Positions 32,560-44,526 of a DNA stretch of 64,000 nt are shown here, in pieces. The stretch is taken from contig CM052356.1 of the NCBI GenBank assembly GCA_028551475.1, positions 22,347,884-22,411,883 of the forward strand. The letters run 5' to 3'. Below the pieces are notes generated by a model. The model worked only from the letters and a program-made list of their open reading frames with translations. It made no database searches and had not been told where the DNA came from. The translations under genes were made by a program, and so were the position numbers. This stretch comes from Casuarina equisetifolia. Taxonomy: Eukaryota > Streptophyta > Magnoliopsida > Fagales > Casuarinaceae. The first letter of the stretch is position 1. Every line of letters starts with the position of its first letter.

Positions 32560-33499
32560 GCGTGTATAATTATAGTGGTGTGCATACTCTTCATTTTTAT
32601 TTTCCTTTCGTTATTTATCTGCCTTAATTCATAAAGAGGTTTGAAAACATTCACTTTTTTTTTTTTCCTGAGTGTTTATGAGATTGTATGCATATTCTTA
32701 TTTTCCTTAATTTGTTAGAGTGTTTTTTTTTTTTTGATATTTTTCAGTAGTTTATAATGAAACTACAAGCTTTGTTGGTGAACAATATTTAGTGGCATGT
32801 TTTGTCAGTGGCGTGGCGGTGATGTAAAACTAACTCAACTATCTGTCCTTTTGTGTTTCTAACCGATTTACTATGCGGAAACTTGTCGACTTGAGAAGAA
32901 AATAGCTGCAGGAAATCAATCCCATTAAAGCTTTGCAGGCATATTTCATATTCCTTATCCCGAGGAAAAGTCTCGCTGATCGTGAAAAGGGGAAGATTCA
33001 TGAAATTTATGTTCTGAATGCCGTTTCCTCCCAACTTCAATTTCAGTTTTTAAGAGCTCCCACTTGTGTTTAATTTATGTTGCTGTGTTATAAAGCTTTA
33101 AAGAGACTGCAAGATACACTTCGAATATGGGAAAATAGCTCACTTTTCAATTCACACTGCATATTTTAGGGTCATCATAGATGGATAGTCGAACAACCTT
33201 GTTGCGATTTTAAGAACTAAGAGACGATCACATACACCAACGAAACGCATGCAAGAGAAGAAATTTAGGGGACTACAACAAGTTACCTTGATATAGAGCC
33301 ATCATAGGTTACCTTGATTTTCCACAATCACTGACAATAATTGTTTTGTATGTCAGGGATTTCATCTCACTATATTCCTTATGTATTTCGGGGTATACCT
33401 TGTAAGTGTATAGGGCAAAAGAGAGATGTATCCTTTTGGTTTTGTGCCTCATGGACATAGTACGTTTTATACTTATGCTCCACCATGCAACGGGCAGCA
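32560..33499. other. 3' flank and intergenic, no gene supported
   Basis: T-rich runs (32659-32668, 32725-32736) and no recognisable motif. The 3' UTR of the preceding gene probably ends within the first few hundred bases. Confidence 0.45.
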
Positions 33500-33850
33500 G
33501 AAAGCTTTGAAGTCAAGGAAGTGAATTAAGTGTAAATAATAAGACACTTAGGCAGTTAGTTCTGTTATGAAGTTAGTTACTTCTGTTAAGAAGTTACATA
33601 ATTGGTTAGCCAAGTTGTTAATTAAGTCTGTAAGTAGGTTGTCGTTTCAATTGCAATCTGTATTTGTTTTAGTAGATAAAGGGAGGGGTATCGAGTAGTA
33701 TAAATAAGCACAAGGGTTGAAGAAGGAAGCAAGCATATTCTGTACCAATTGTAAACTCAGTTTTACAGCAAAGAGCTTGGAGTTCCCTCGAAGAACTCCA
33801 TTAACCCAAATTCTTGTGTGATTCTTTCAAAATTGGTAAGAGAAATAAGT
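33500..33850 (+). repeat. LTR-like remnant
   Basis: Shows the architecture of an LTR: a T/G-rich start, TATAAATAAGC (33699-33709), then ATTCTGTACCAATTGTAAAC and an end TTCTTTCAAAATTGGTAAGAGAAA, where TTGGTAAGAGA may be a decayed primer site (TGGTATCAGAG). No coding follows. Boundaries are approximate. Confidence 0.4.
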
Positions 33851-34924
33851 CTGTGATTTCTTTCTTCTGATCTAATCCAATCTGGAAAAGTCCAACCCCA
33901 GCTGAAATGATTTCGTCTGACCTAGCCCGATTCAACTTATTCCAGCAAAATATTAAAATCACCTCAAGGATCACGGGGCAACTTCAGTCGACAGTCATAC
34001 ACATGATTTTGTAGTTTCGTAGTATCATTTAAGGGGGGAAAAAAAAAAAGAACAACTCTTCTTTTAGTTGAATAGCATTCAAAGCAATTATCAAGCAAGT
34101 TTTTCAATTTTCTGTCGCAAAAATGTTTTTTGTAAATATATTCAGGAAATTTTAGAAACGCATTTCAATACAAAAATGATTTTTTTATTATCTTAGTGAA
34201 AATATACTTTGAAATGAATTAAAAAGTTATTATTTGTATAGAAGACGAAAGTTTCATATTGTAAATTAAAATATCTAAGGTTAAGTATAAATTAAAAAAA
34301 GACATTTTAATACTTGAGCTAACTTTTAAGTTAGGTTTCTAGGCCTTTAACTTGGTATTAAAGTTTAGGTTAAATTTATTTTATCTCATGCAACCTTGAG
34401 CCCAATAACATTCAGTATGCGAGATATGTATAGAAGACAAGAGTTCTACATTGAAAATTAAGATCCTTAAAATTAAGTATAAATTAAAAAAAGACTTTTT
34501 AATTTTTGAGTTAGCTTTAGAATTTAATCTTTAGGCCTTTAACTTTGTTAACAATAAAAAAGAATATCATAAGTGTATTTAATTATAGTTTAGTAGTGAC
34601 CATTACAGTCGTTGTATAATGACCAAAACTTAACTATCGGTGATCACTGCATTAACGTTGGATCTGTTTTCCAATTGTTACTTGGTTGCTGCCAAAATGG
34701 TTTAACAGCCATATCGTGTTTGTCAAACCTCCTTCGTGGTCATTACTCCGTCGTTTGGCTATTGGAATTGTTCTGGATGATAGGGAAAAAGAGAACTAGG
34801 AACAAGATGGACACAAGAAAGGTTGTACAAATCTCATAGAGATTAATATCTAAAAAAGGTAAAACTCAAATGTATTATATACTTTTAATGAAAATATCAC
34901 GCTATGATATAGGTTTCCAAATAT

Positions 34925-35105
34925 GTTGTACAAGTTAATGTAAATTTTTTCCTTTATTGCCACTATTTTACTTTCCATGTAAGTAGCATCATAGGTCTAT
35001 ATATAAAAACCCTTAAGTTGTACAGTTGAGGCATTGTAGTATTAATACAATAGCAATTTCTCTCACCCGTTTGTATTTTCTTATATGGTTTCCGAGACCG
35101 CGTTC
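34925..35105 (+). repeat. LTR end with decayed primer-binding site
   Basis: Contains CTATATATAAAAACCC (TATA), a stretch ending ..TTTGTATTTTCTTATA and then TGGTTTCCGAGACCG, similar to TGGTATCAGAGCC. A second copy of part of this segment appears about 300 bp on, at 35305-35375 (AACAACAATTTCTGTCACTCAGTATTTTCTTTAATATA). This could be a heavily deleted LTR element. By-eye assignment only. Confidence 0.4.
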
Positions 35106-35487
35106 ACCTTCCTGGTCTCATTGCTTCCACTTAGCTTGTAGCATGAGTTTGAAGTGAGATTTGCTTCTTTTTTTTTTTGACTTTTTTTAACCCTTCGTTT
35201 TTTCTCGTTTCAAAATTACCCCTTCAAAGACCTGTTGTTACTTTTTTCTACCTTTCCCACAATACACCTGCCCTCCTTTCAAATTATAGCTTTGCCACTC
35301 AAAAACCTTTAGATTATATAGTTGCAATATAACAACAATTTCTGTCACTCAGTATTTTCTTTAATATACACAAACGAAATAATTCAATGCATAGGCAAGT
35401 CCTTTAATGAGCTATGAAATGGAGATTAACTTAGGCAATGCATACTTTAGTGTTATAATTGTATGAGCTCATAATTTATCAAACTAT

Positions 35488-35606
35488 GGGTGTCTTCCTT
35501 AGTTTAATGGCAAAAAGTCAAGGAGCTCCTGACCTGCAAGTCCATAGATCAAGGATTTAAAACCCCTTCCCTTCCATTGTGTGTAAAAGAGGAAAAAAAA
35601 AAAAAA
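35488..35606 (+). mobile_element. tRNA-like SINE
   Basis: An A-box-like TTAGTTTAATGG (35499-35510) and a B-box-like GGATTTAAAACC (35553-35564) are 54 bp apart, close to pol III tRNA spacing, and the unit ends in a 14-base A run (35593-35606). About 119 bp in all, typical of short plant SINEs. No terminator-bounded cloverleaf forms, so it is not a tRNA gene. A clear target-site duplication was not found. Confidence 0.5.
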
Positions 35607-35609
35607 CTG

Positions 35610-38600
35610 AGAATTATTGTTAGGTGGGGTCCTAGTTTAAGCACGTTCTTCAGTGTAGTCGTTGTAGACTAAAGGTAGGTGAGACCCCATAGTCCATGTC
35701 ATATATTAGGCCCGTGGGTTGTCTAGTTGTATGTGTTTGTTGGGCTTGGTGGTCTCCTTTATAGTGTTGTTCAATAAAAGGGGTTGCTGAGTTTATGTAA
35801 AGGCTTTTGGACCTATTTTTGTTTTTAGTGTGATCACTTAAGTTATTCAAGAACCACCAAATCCACTTTGTCTTTGAAAGCTGAGCTTGAATTGCTTCAA
35901 CGCCTTAGATGAAGCATATATTATCTATTCTAGTAGGCTATATCACCTTATAGCTCTTTTTCAATTGTTTAAAGGTGTTAGCGTTCCGATGATTCCGTGC
36001 CTCAGTGTATATGATTGTTGAATGGGCTAAGGGAAGAGGTGGCAAGGCCCAGGCTTCATTGCACGTATATGGGGCTTCGTGGGGAAGCCGCCGTGCTTTG
36101 CACATCGGATGCACTCCACAATAAATGGTCAAGAAACTGTCTTAATCTTGAACAGATGTGAATTTAATAAAATGAAATACTTCGTCATTTTTGATTACAT
36201 GCACACTTATAATCCATGGGATTGATTTTCAATCGAAGTTAATGATCTAGTAGTGCATTTAGAACTTACTCGATGCATTAATATAAAATGTCTCATCATT
36301 GTCGCATTGGCAAGAAAAAATTGCATGTCAATTTTTACCGTTATTTAATCTTGAGATTTCATGCGAGTTTCGGACTTGGAAACTTAGGGTTTTATTCTCT
36401 TATTTCCATTTTCTTTAAGTTTCCTTTGACAAACAAAAAATGAATTAAAAGAACCCAAATTCAGAGAGGAGACAATTAGCAAGGCCCCGAGAATGTTAAT
36501 ATTTGAATTTCTTATGTAATTCCTTATCATAGTTGTTTCTAATTGTGTGTTCGTGTTAGATAGAATATTAAGTAATTATTATAATTATTATATTTTACTT
36601 GTATAGGTTAGGTTTATAACATATAAATGTAGGTTTTTTACTGCAAAGAAGTATCTCAATAGAAACCGAGAATTCACTCAGCTTCTCTCCCATTATCTCA
36701 AATTCTTACCGAGAAAGAAAAGCCACTGAAAAGCTAGAAACTGCAAGAAGTCCAATTGACTGAGCGAAAGACGATAATTTGACCCACAAGTAGCATGTCA
36801 CATTGCAGTCAAACTTAGGTGCACAAGAAGACAAAAAAAGAAAGGGAATTGTCCCGAAACTCAGTACGTATAACAACGTCCAAAGCAACATTATCCTCGC
36901 CGGATAAGTTAACATAAGTCGCGAATTTCTCTTTCCACATAAGACAAAGTAGAAGCCGACATTAATTTACTAACTTTAAGAAGATGGGAGTTACCTTTTT
37001 TCTCGTCAGCTGCATCAGGGTACATGGCGTCCGAGGATTAGTAAGATTAGGATAAGCTACACTTACAAACAAAACTTGTAGGATACTAGAAACAGAGGAG
37101 CTCCGGCAGGAAAAGAAGTGCACCAAACTCATTGTTCCCTCAAGAGACACTTCTGGTCTTCAGCCTTTCGAGTGTATCAAACATCCTTTTACCAAAATAA
37201 AATAATAGCATAGGACGAGAGGATCTTCGAGCTTGAAAAAACTCCTTGGCATTTCTTAATACTAAAGTCACCAAAAGTTACCAACGCACTCTGTTAAGGG
37301 CCAAATAAACCAGAATACCTATCTTTTACAAGATAATTCCTCATCCAATGGGACAAAGCGGGTTAGTCCTTATCTGTATGTGTTTGTCAAATGTGCTTAG
37401 ACATTTCAGTTTGATTGCAAGCTTTTGAAGCCCCTGTTTCATAAAAGACCTTTCCTTCTTGGAGAAACATAGGCATTTCGTGCCCACCTTGAGTCCTTTT
37501 TCAATTGTTTCGTTTTTGTGGGAAAGGCCAAATCACTTGCTCAGTCTTTTTTAATGACCCCTCTGGAAGAATAAAACGACAGACTCGAAGCGTGAATATC
37601 AAGTTATCAACTTAATCAATTCGGTCCTACACGAAGAAGAGAGAAGCTCTTAAGTAATAAGTATTGATTTTGACGTCAACGTTTCTACAAGGGCATTACA
37701 ATCAACCTTCTAAACTTCAAGTCCTAACTATTGATAATGTTTCTGCATATTTATTACGTTCCTGGGTTTTAAAAGAAGGCCACTAAACCGAACATGAAAA
37801 ATGTAACTAGCCGTGCTTCAAATTAAATTTATTGTGAGATCTCTTATTTTTCTGTCACCCATAACGTCTTTCTCAAGAGCCCACAGAATTCCTCGTAGAT
37901 TTGATTATCCGCCTTCAACTTAATGGTATCTCGTTCTTGTATTCCCTTCTATTTTATGCAAATGGTTGAGTAGGCAACCTCCTCACCGACAGTGTTCGGG
38001 GAAGTGGGTGAAGTTAAGACTGGTCCGATGGCCCCTACATTCAATTCGACTTGAGACGTGCTCATTGATTTAGAATTTAATGCCAAAAATCATCATGAAG
38101 AAAGTAGGGATCACCAAATTGGAGATTGCGCCAGCGGGCTGACTTGTCCATCTACTAGTTGTTAGTTTTCAAGATATTTCGTATTTTGATGGTACACCTA
38201 TAAAGCTAATTTGATTGATTGGATTCTTATTCTATAAGATTACTTCACCCAAGTGAAGATTCTTGAATTTCGAGGTAAAAGCTATATAAAGAAAGCTTGA
38301 CGGGAGTGCAATGCTGCAGCAATTAGCATAGTGATCTGTGACAAAATCGAAGGCAAAGAGATAAGACGAGAATTTCTTCATAGCTAAGAATTATGCTCCA
38401 AGACACGTTTCTATGTCTCTTTCCTTAAAATGATATCTTCGCCTATTAATCGTTACAATGTGTTCGTCCTTATGTAATAGATTCCATATTGAGTATGATA
38501 TTTGATTATGCCTAAACTAATTCACTTTAGGTTTTCTATCCTTAGGAGCTCCTAGTGTATTATTCTCGGTAAAAAAATAAAAACCAGTAATCATGATTGT

Positions 38601-41600
38601 TTTGTTGGGTTAAAAAAATGCAAATATAGATTCCCAAATTGAGTAAGTTATTCAGGGAACAAATAGTGAATTTTCAAACAACTAAGATGATTCTTTGAAC
38701 AGTTATTTAGAATATTTTCTTACACATATGGTAACGGATAACTTATTTTTTAGTAATTAAAAGCTGTTATTAGTGCTTATTAACCTCTAATTGTTCAACC
38801 ATACTTATTAATAATGATAATTTATTTCTAATATAAGGTCAGACTTACAATTTATGTTTATTATTTATAATTCTTCATCCAAGCTTCTTAGTATTCACTA
38901 TGTGAACCTGACTATAAAATCTTACTTGAATTCCACTTGTCATTGGTAGTATCACGGTCATCTAAACCTGGCAATTGAATCAACCTTCCGAACACTCTAA
39001 AATCAAGATCAAACTACTAGATACATGACCATGCACGGTAAAGAAAGCTCTTTTTATTTTCTTATAAATTGCTCTGAAAATAAAAGGAATACAACGTAGG
39101 AATGTGTTTGCAATGTGTGACATGCATTAGGTTTTAGAAACACCCCCTTTTTTTTAATGGGGGAAATATGTTTTGCTAAAACCCAATCTACAAGTCAACG
39201 AGTGGCTTGAAACTTTAACGTTGGCATTATTTTAAAAGGTTTATTTTCTCTTTTAAAATTGGCTTAAAAGAGAGAGATATACATTTCATTTTAAAGTTGA
39301 TATCTAAGCAAAATTTAGTTAACATGTGATACTTTTTGCATTATTCTTAAGGCATTACCTTACAACTAGTATGGGCTATAAGGTTCTTTATAGGATAATA
39401 TGTCTTATATCATTCGTAAGATGTTGTCTCTAAATTTGGACTCTAACACCATCTTAAGAAAGCTTATTGTTTTCTCACAAATCAATTTACAAAAGAGAAG
39501 AACACCTATACTTATAAGAAGCATAAGTATGAGATACATACTAGATTTTTAATAGTGATTGTTTCAAAATTTATTGTCAAAATTTAACTGACTTACTCGA
39601 TATCTTCATACGAAGTATCAAAAGCGTTATCAAGGCACTTAAAAAAATTCTTAAGCTTTTAGTATCATGTAACTTAAACCATATATGTGTGCAACCTTGT
39701 ACTATTTACATTGCACAATTGGATATACCGAATCATTGTTTTGGTACAAGAAAATGAGTCGAGATACCATTAATAACCACATCTGTTTTCGCCAATCTCT
39801 AGTATGTGTGATTTTACTCTTTCAAGGCTCATTATTTTATTTTTCAGAAGGAACAATTTACAACATGAACACTTGCAGGTAACTTTAATCTTTGACAACT
39901 TTCTACCAAAATCAAAGGAATGATGGCTAGTCTTTTTGGAAAATGATGCATTTTAAAAAATCAATGTTCTCGTTTTCTTTTAAAGGAGTCTCTAGGTTTT
40001 GGTGCATTTTAAAACTTAGTCTCTCTATTAAGAAAAAAGATAGTGTTTTCAATACTTTGGTCTCTCTCATTAAAAGTAGCTTTTTAATAACTCATTCTAA
40101 CATTCTTATAAAAGCACACTTATATCGTTAAATTTAAAATATCAAAACACCAGAAGTATTATATGTAACGTCTTGTTATTGAAGGTCAGTTGCCCGATCT
40201 ATGGTATAAGGGGACATGAAAGTTAGTCCTTTACCTCTTCTGTACGGGATGGAGGCAGCAGAAGTCATTCCACTCTTCTTTTCTTCTTTAATACTTTTAA
40301 TATTATTACTTTCTAAGGTCTGAGTAAAATTTTCATATATATATATATATATATGGAAGACTGAACAGTTAAAGTGAAACTCAGGACTTCATTAAGTACA
40401 TAATGGCTTTATTAAATTTTTCTTGATATACTGGTTTCTTTCCCATAACTTCAATTGAATTCGTAAAGCCGGGACAAGATCTAGCAACCTGCCTTTTGTA
40501 GTGCATTACAACCATCCCTCTGTTCTCTCCTCTCTACCCAAAACCATATCGATGGGGAATGGAAAATGATGATCCGTTGCTTTTAAAGCCATTAGAGTGT
40601 GAGGCTTTTTCCAGACAATCTATAACACCTCATTTTACAACCATGTTATGTAATGAGAAGCGCGTAAACTAAGGAAAAAAGATAAGAGAGAGAGATTTCA
40701 ATCAATTAGTTATGAAATTAACCCAAAGAGGACGGTCGTTTGGACGGTCTTAGATAGATTATTGAGCATTTGATTCTATGATCATCAGATTAGGTCAATG
40801 GTGGAGTCCCCTCCCGCTGGCATGCAATTTGTGCTTATCACATCGTCAACTGCGGCTTCTTTAAATGGGATAGAGAAGATATACCGACTGTTTATGCTAA
40901 ATGGAACACGTAGGCCATGCGTGTGGTAGAGTTTTAATGTTTGACCCCCGCTTCATTTAGTGCGAAAACAGATGATTAAGCATGTTTTTGTGAACGGTAC
41001 AGGTAGGCCAAGCTTGAGTGCTTGGGAAGGCAATAAGACAATTTGCTTCACGTGATGCTGTCTTTGTCGATTTGGTAGAAACAAGCCATTGCGAATTAGA
41101 TATGCATGCCGGCCAAAACATATCATTCTTCTGTCAGCCCGTCTGTTTTCTCTACTTGAGAAAGATAGCCAGGCCCCTACCCTAGGTCGCACTGCCAGAC
41201 CCCACTGCTCTCCGTGGAATTTAGGGTTGTCATGGAGAAGTCATAAACTAATAATGACTCAATTACGACAATACAGAAAGTATCTTCTCCGTTCCTTGAT
41301 AAACATTTCAATTCCACCATATTTCCTGATAAATCTAGGGGTTGCTTGACCAGTTATTCTCTACTAAGAATGGATAGATCCAAATTAACTGACAGCTTCC
41401 TTCTCTAACTAACCAGAAAAAAAAAGGGTCTAAAAACTGACGACATGATAAGCATTTTGCCACGTTGAAAAGATAAGTCTTAGCCATGTACAGAAAAGAA
41501 GGGATCAGAACCACAAGACCATTTATAATTTTTCGCGGCAGTGGTGCCCATGTCTTCCAGCCAGTTGATGCTATAAAAGGACATTTTTTCGGTTAGGATA

Positions 41601-42350
41601 GTGTGTGATCCAGTTGTTCTGGGACTTTTTCGCGGGGATACTCTTCACTTGCATCCTTAATACGACGAAACCCTTGAAGGCCGGCTCCCTTCCCTGTCTA
41701 GAAATGTTGAGTACACTAGAAAAATGGCCCCAAAAAAAGGACAACTTTATTGTCGCTCAAAATTTTCCTCGAATAATAACGCTACGCGAGGAAAGCACGG
41801 ACGCGTAGCATTGTGGGTTTGCTAGCAACAAAAATGACCGACAGAAACACGACCACTCATTTTATTGGAAGTTACTTTGCCGCAAAGATTTCAAGGAGAC
41901 AGGTTAAAATCAATTGGATGGATCCGTAAGATATGGGATTCAAATCTTTTGGTCATCGTACACCGAGTGGAAAGAAAGATATATGGTATCGTAATCATTA
42001 AAATGAACGAAATGTTAGACCGTAGAGGCTCACCTCTCCTAGATGTTTGTTTCTTTCCTAGGGGCCGGCTTGAGGATGCAGTACCCAGGGACTGCTATTT
42101 TCCAAATTTTCTGCTGGTCGACCCATTCCATGCTAATATGGGAACGTTCCAAAAATAACCACTTGTACTCTCACAGTAACATTTCCTCTTTCACAATAGT
42201 CCGGCAACCTTCTCGTGTCTCATTTCTTTCCGCTCAAATGAAGGACCTATTCTCACAACAGTAGAGTCATTTTTCATCCCCATCTCCCACCGCTACTTTC
42301 TCGTATTGGATGCCTGTGCCTCTCGACCCATAAAGTCTTTCCTAGCTTGA
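35610..42350. other. Long gene-poor region
   Basis: No coding region supported. Possible LTR-like fragment at about 36530-36715. An (AT)n microsatellite is at 40335-40354. The short frames scattered across the region lack motifs and promoters. Mostly AT-rich except around 40.8-42.3 kb, upstream of the GA20-oxidase gene. Confidence 0.5.
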
Positions 42351-42354
42351 GTCC

Positions 42355-42362
42355 TATATAAA
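42355..42362 (+). promoter_or_regulatory. TATA box of the GA20-oxidase gene
   Basis: TATATAAA in gtcctatataaacg, 46-53 bp before the ATG at 42408, implying a short 5' UTR of roughly 15-25 nt. Confidence 0.7.
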
Positions 42363-42407
42363 CGTAGTATACTAGTCCAACAATTGCACGCATATTTTTC
42401 TGTCCCA

Positions 42408-44526
42408 ATGTATTCGATTGCCTCTCCAATTCTCGCTGTCCCTCCTCCTGAGCGAGAAGATCAGAGAGACCACGGGGAATCTTTTCTGCAAACAACTTCT
42501 TTGCAGAAACACTCCTATGTGCCCAGAAATTTCATTTGGCCCAGAGAGGACTTGGTGGAAGCTCAAGAAGAGCTTCGAGAGCCAATAGTGGATCTTGAGG
42601 GTTTCTTTAAGGGTGACTTGGTGGCAACAAAGCGTGCTGCAGCGCACATTAGGGCAGCCTGCTTGCACCATGGTTTCTTCCAAGTAACCGGCCATGGGGT
42701 CGATTCTCATCTCATTAAGATGGCGCATGATCATATGACTCAGTTTTTTGAGCTTCCAGCCAGCACGAAACTTAGGGCTAAGAGGATACCTGGTAAACCG
42801 TGGGGCTATTCTGGTGCCCATGCGGATCGTTTTTCATCAAAATTACCATGGAAGGAGACATTATCCTTCAATTTTCATGAAAATGACTCAAACCCAGTCG
42901 TGCTAGATTTCTTTAAGTCCACGCTCGGGATGGACTTTGAACAGATGGGGTACATCATTGATATAGTTGATAGCACGCTTCTGTACATTACTCTGCAGCC
43001 TTTGTTAAGATATGCTTTTGCAGACACACTAACACTTTATGAATTTTTTTTTTGTAGAATGGTATACCAAAAGTATTGTGAAGCAATGAAGAACTTGTCG
43101 CTTGCAATCTTGGAACTAATAGCAATCAGCTTGGGAGTCCATCGATCACATTACAGAAGCTTTTTTCAGGATGATTCCTCCATAATGAGATGCAACTACT
43201 ACCCAGCATGCCCAGAGCCAGACCTCGCCTTCGGCACGGGACCCCATTGCGATCCGACATCCGTAACCGTACTTCAACAGGACCAAGTTGGAGGTCTTGA
43301 AGTATTCGTGGACAATAAATGGAAGACCGTTCGACCTTGTCCTGATGCACTAGTCATTAACATTGGCGATACATTCGTGGTACGTAGTTTTTCCTTCTCT
43401 TTTCTTTCCAGTAAAATAAAAGCTTTGCTCTTTTTCTTTGCTACCTGCAAATACAGAACCATCCGTCGTGACAATCACGCTACGATATTTTACTTGACAC
43501 AACACGTAAAAGTATTTTGTGACGCATTTCGGCTTTTTTTTTTAATAATTTTTTTCCCTTTTTCAAAAGAAGACGAAGTGTCTCCTCATGAATTTTACTG
43601 ATAGGATTGTCTTCATTCCTCTGATTTGCATGTTAACTTTCTATCCAATTCATATCCGTTGATATTGATTCAAATTCAGTTGTAACTTTCTACGACTTAC
43701 ATTTCTTTAGCCACGGAATTGAGTAGTACTGTCTGATACCTATATCACTTTTGGAACCTCTAGACTTCAATTGTTGTAGATGAGGTCCAAGTAGTAGACT
43801 ACTTATGGTAATTGAAAGGGAACCAAAAAAATGCAGAACTGGAAGTTAATGCCACGAGAAATCGTGTTTCAACTCTATCTATTATTTGAGATAACGCATA
43901 TTGATAAGAAGCATAAAATGATCGTTTGGTAATAAATTAATTTCGTCAAGCGACTAATCTCCAATAATTATTAATCTTCTTGAGAAAAGAAAAAAAAAAG
44001 AAGAAGAAAACCTCGCTCAATCGAACTAAGATAACAAAAATTGTGGGGCCGCTCGAAGACACATTTTTCACCGAGTAACGAGGTCTCCACATCGGTGGGA
44101 GTTATGGTCATATAAAGTGGCAACATTTGCAAAACCACATGGCAGGATTCTTTCTTTGATCTGACACATATGCAACTTATATGTCTGCCTTCGGATTTAC
44201 TCATAATATGCCCGAACTGCATACAGTTACGGTTGGGTTTGTTGGTTTTGCAGGCATTATCGAATGGGATATACAAGAGTTGCCTGCATAGAGCAGTGGT
44301 TAATAGGCACAAGGAGAGGTATTCGTTGGCATTCTTTTTGTGCCCAAAAGAAGACAAGGTGGTAAGACCCCCCGAGGATCTTGTGCGTCTTGATGGGACA
44401 AGAGCGTACCCGGATTTCAGGTGGTCGGATATGCTCGAGTTCACACAAAAACACCACAGAGCTGATCAAGAGAACCTCCAAAGGTTCGCCAAATGGATCC
44501 AATCTTCCGATGCAGTAAATGTCTAG
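42408..44526 (+). CDS. GA20ox: Gibberellin 20-oxidase (2-oxoglutarate/Fe(II) dioxygenase), three exons
   Basis: Exons 42408-42949, 43058-43379 and 44254-44526, joined by GT-AG introns of 108 and 874 bp, give 378 residues, normal for the family. GA20-oxidase oxidises carbon 20 of GA12/GA53 to give GA9/GA20, a regulated step of gibberellin synthesis in the cytosol. Diagnostic motifs: LPWKET at 146-151 (specific to GA20-oxidases), NYYPAC at 227-232, GPHCDP with Fe ligands His244 and Asp246, CLHRAVVN with His300, and RYS with Arg310/Ser312 for 2-oxoglutarate. The splice junctions restore FEQMG-MVYQKYCEAM and GDTFV-ALSNGIYKSC. The start is the ATG after a good TATA box; an in-frame TTG upstream is not used. 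No disruption seen. The LPWKET motif argues against GA3- or GA2-oxidase. Confidence 0.94.

Noticed and set aside
35488-35566. tRNA gene
   Set aside because: A- and B-box-like motifs are present but no acceptor stem or anticodon arm can be paired, and an A-tail follows; a SINE fits better.
42384-42407. Upstream start of the GA20-oxidase at an in-frame TTG
   Set aside because: Plant nuclear genes start at ATG almost always; ATG 42408 is correctly placed after the TATA box and gives a normal family length.
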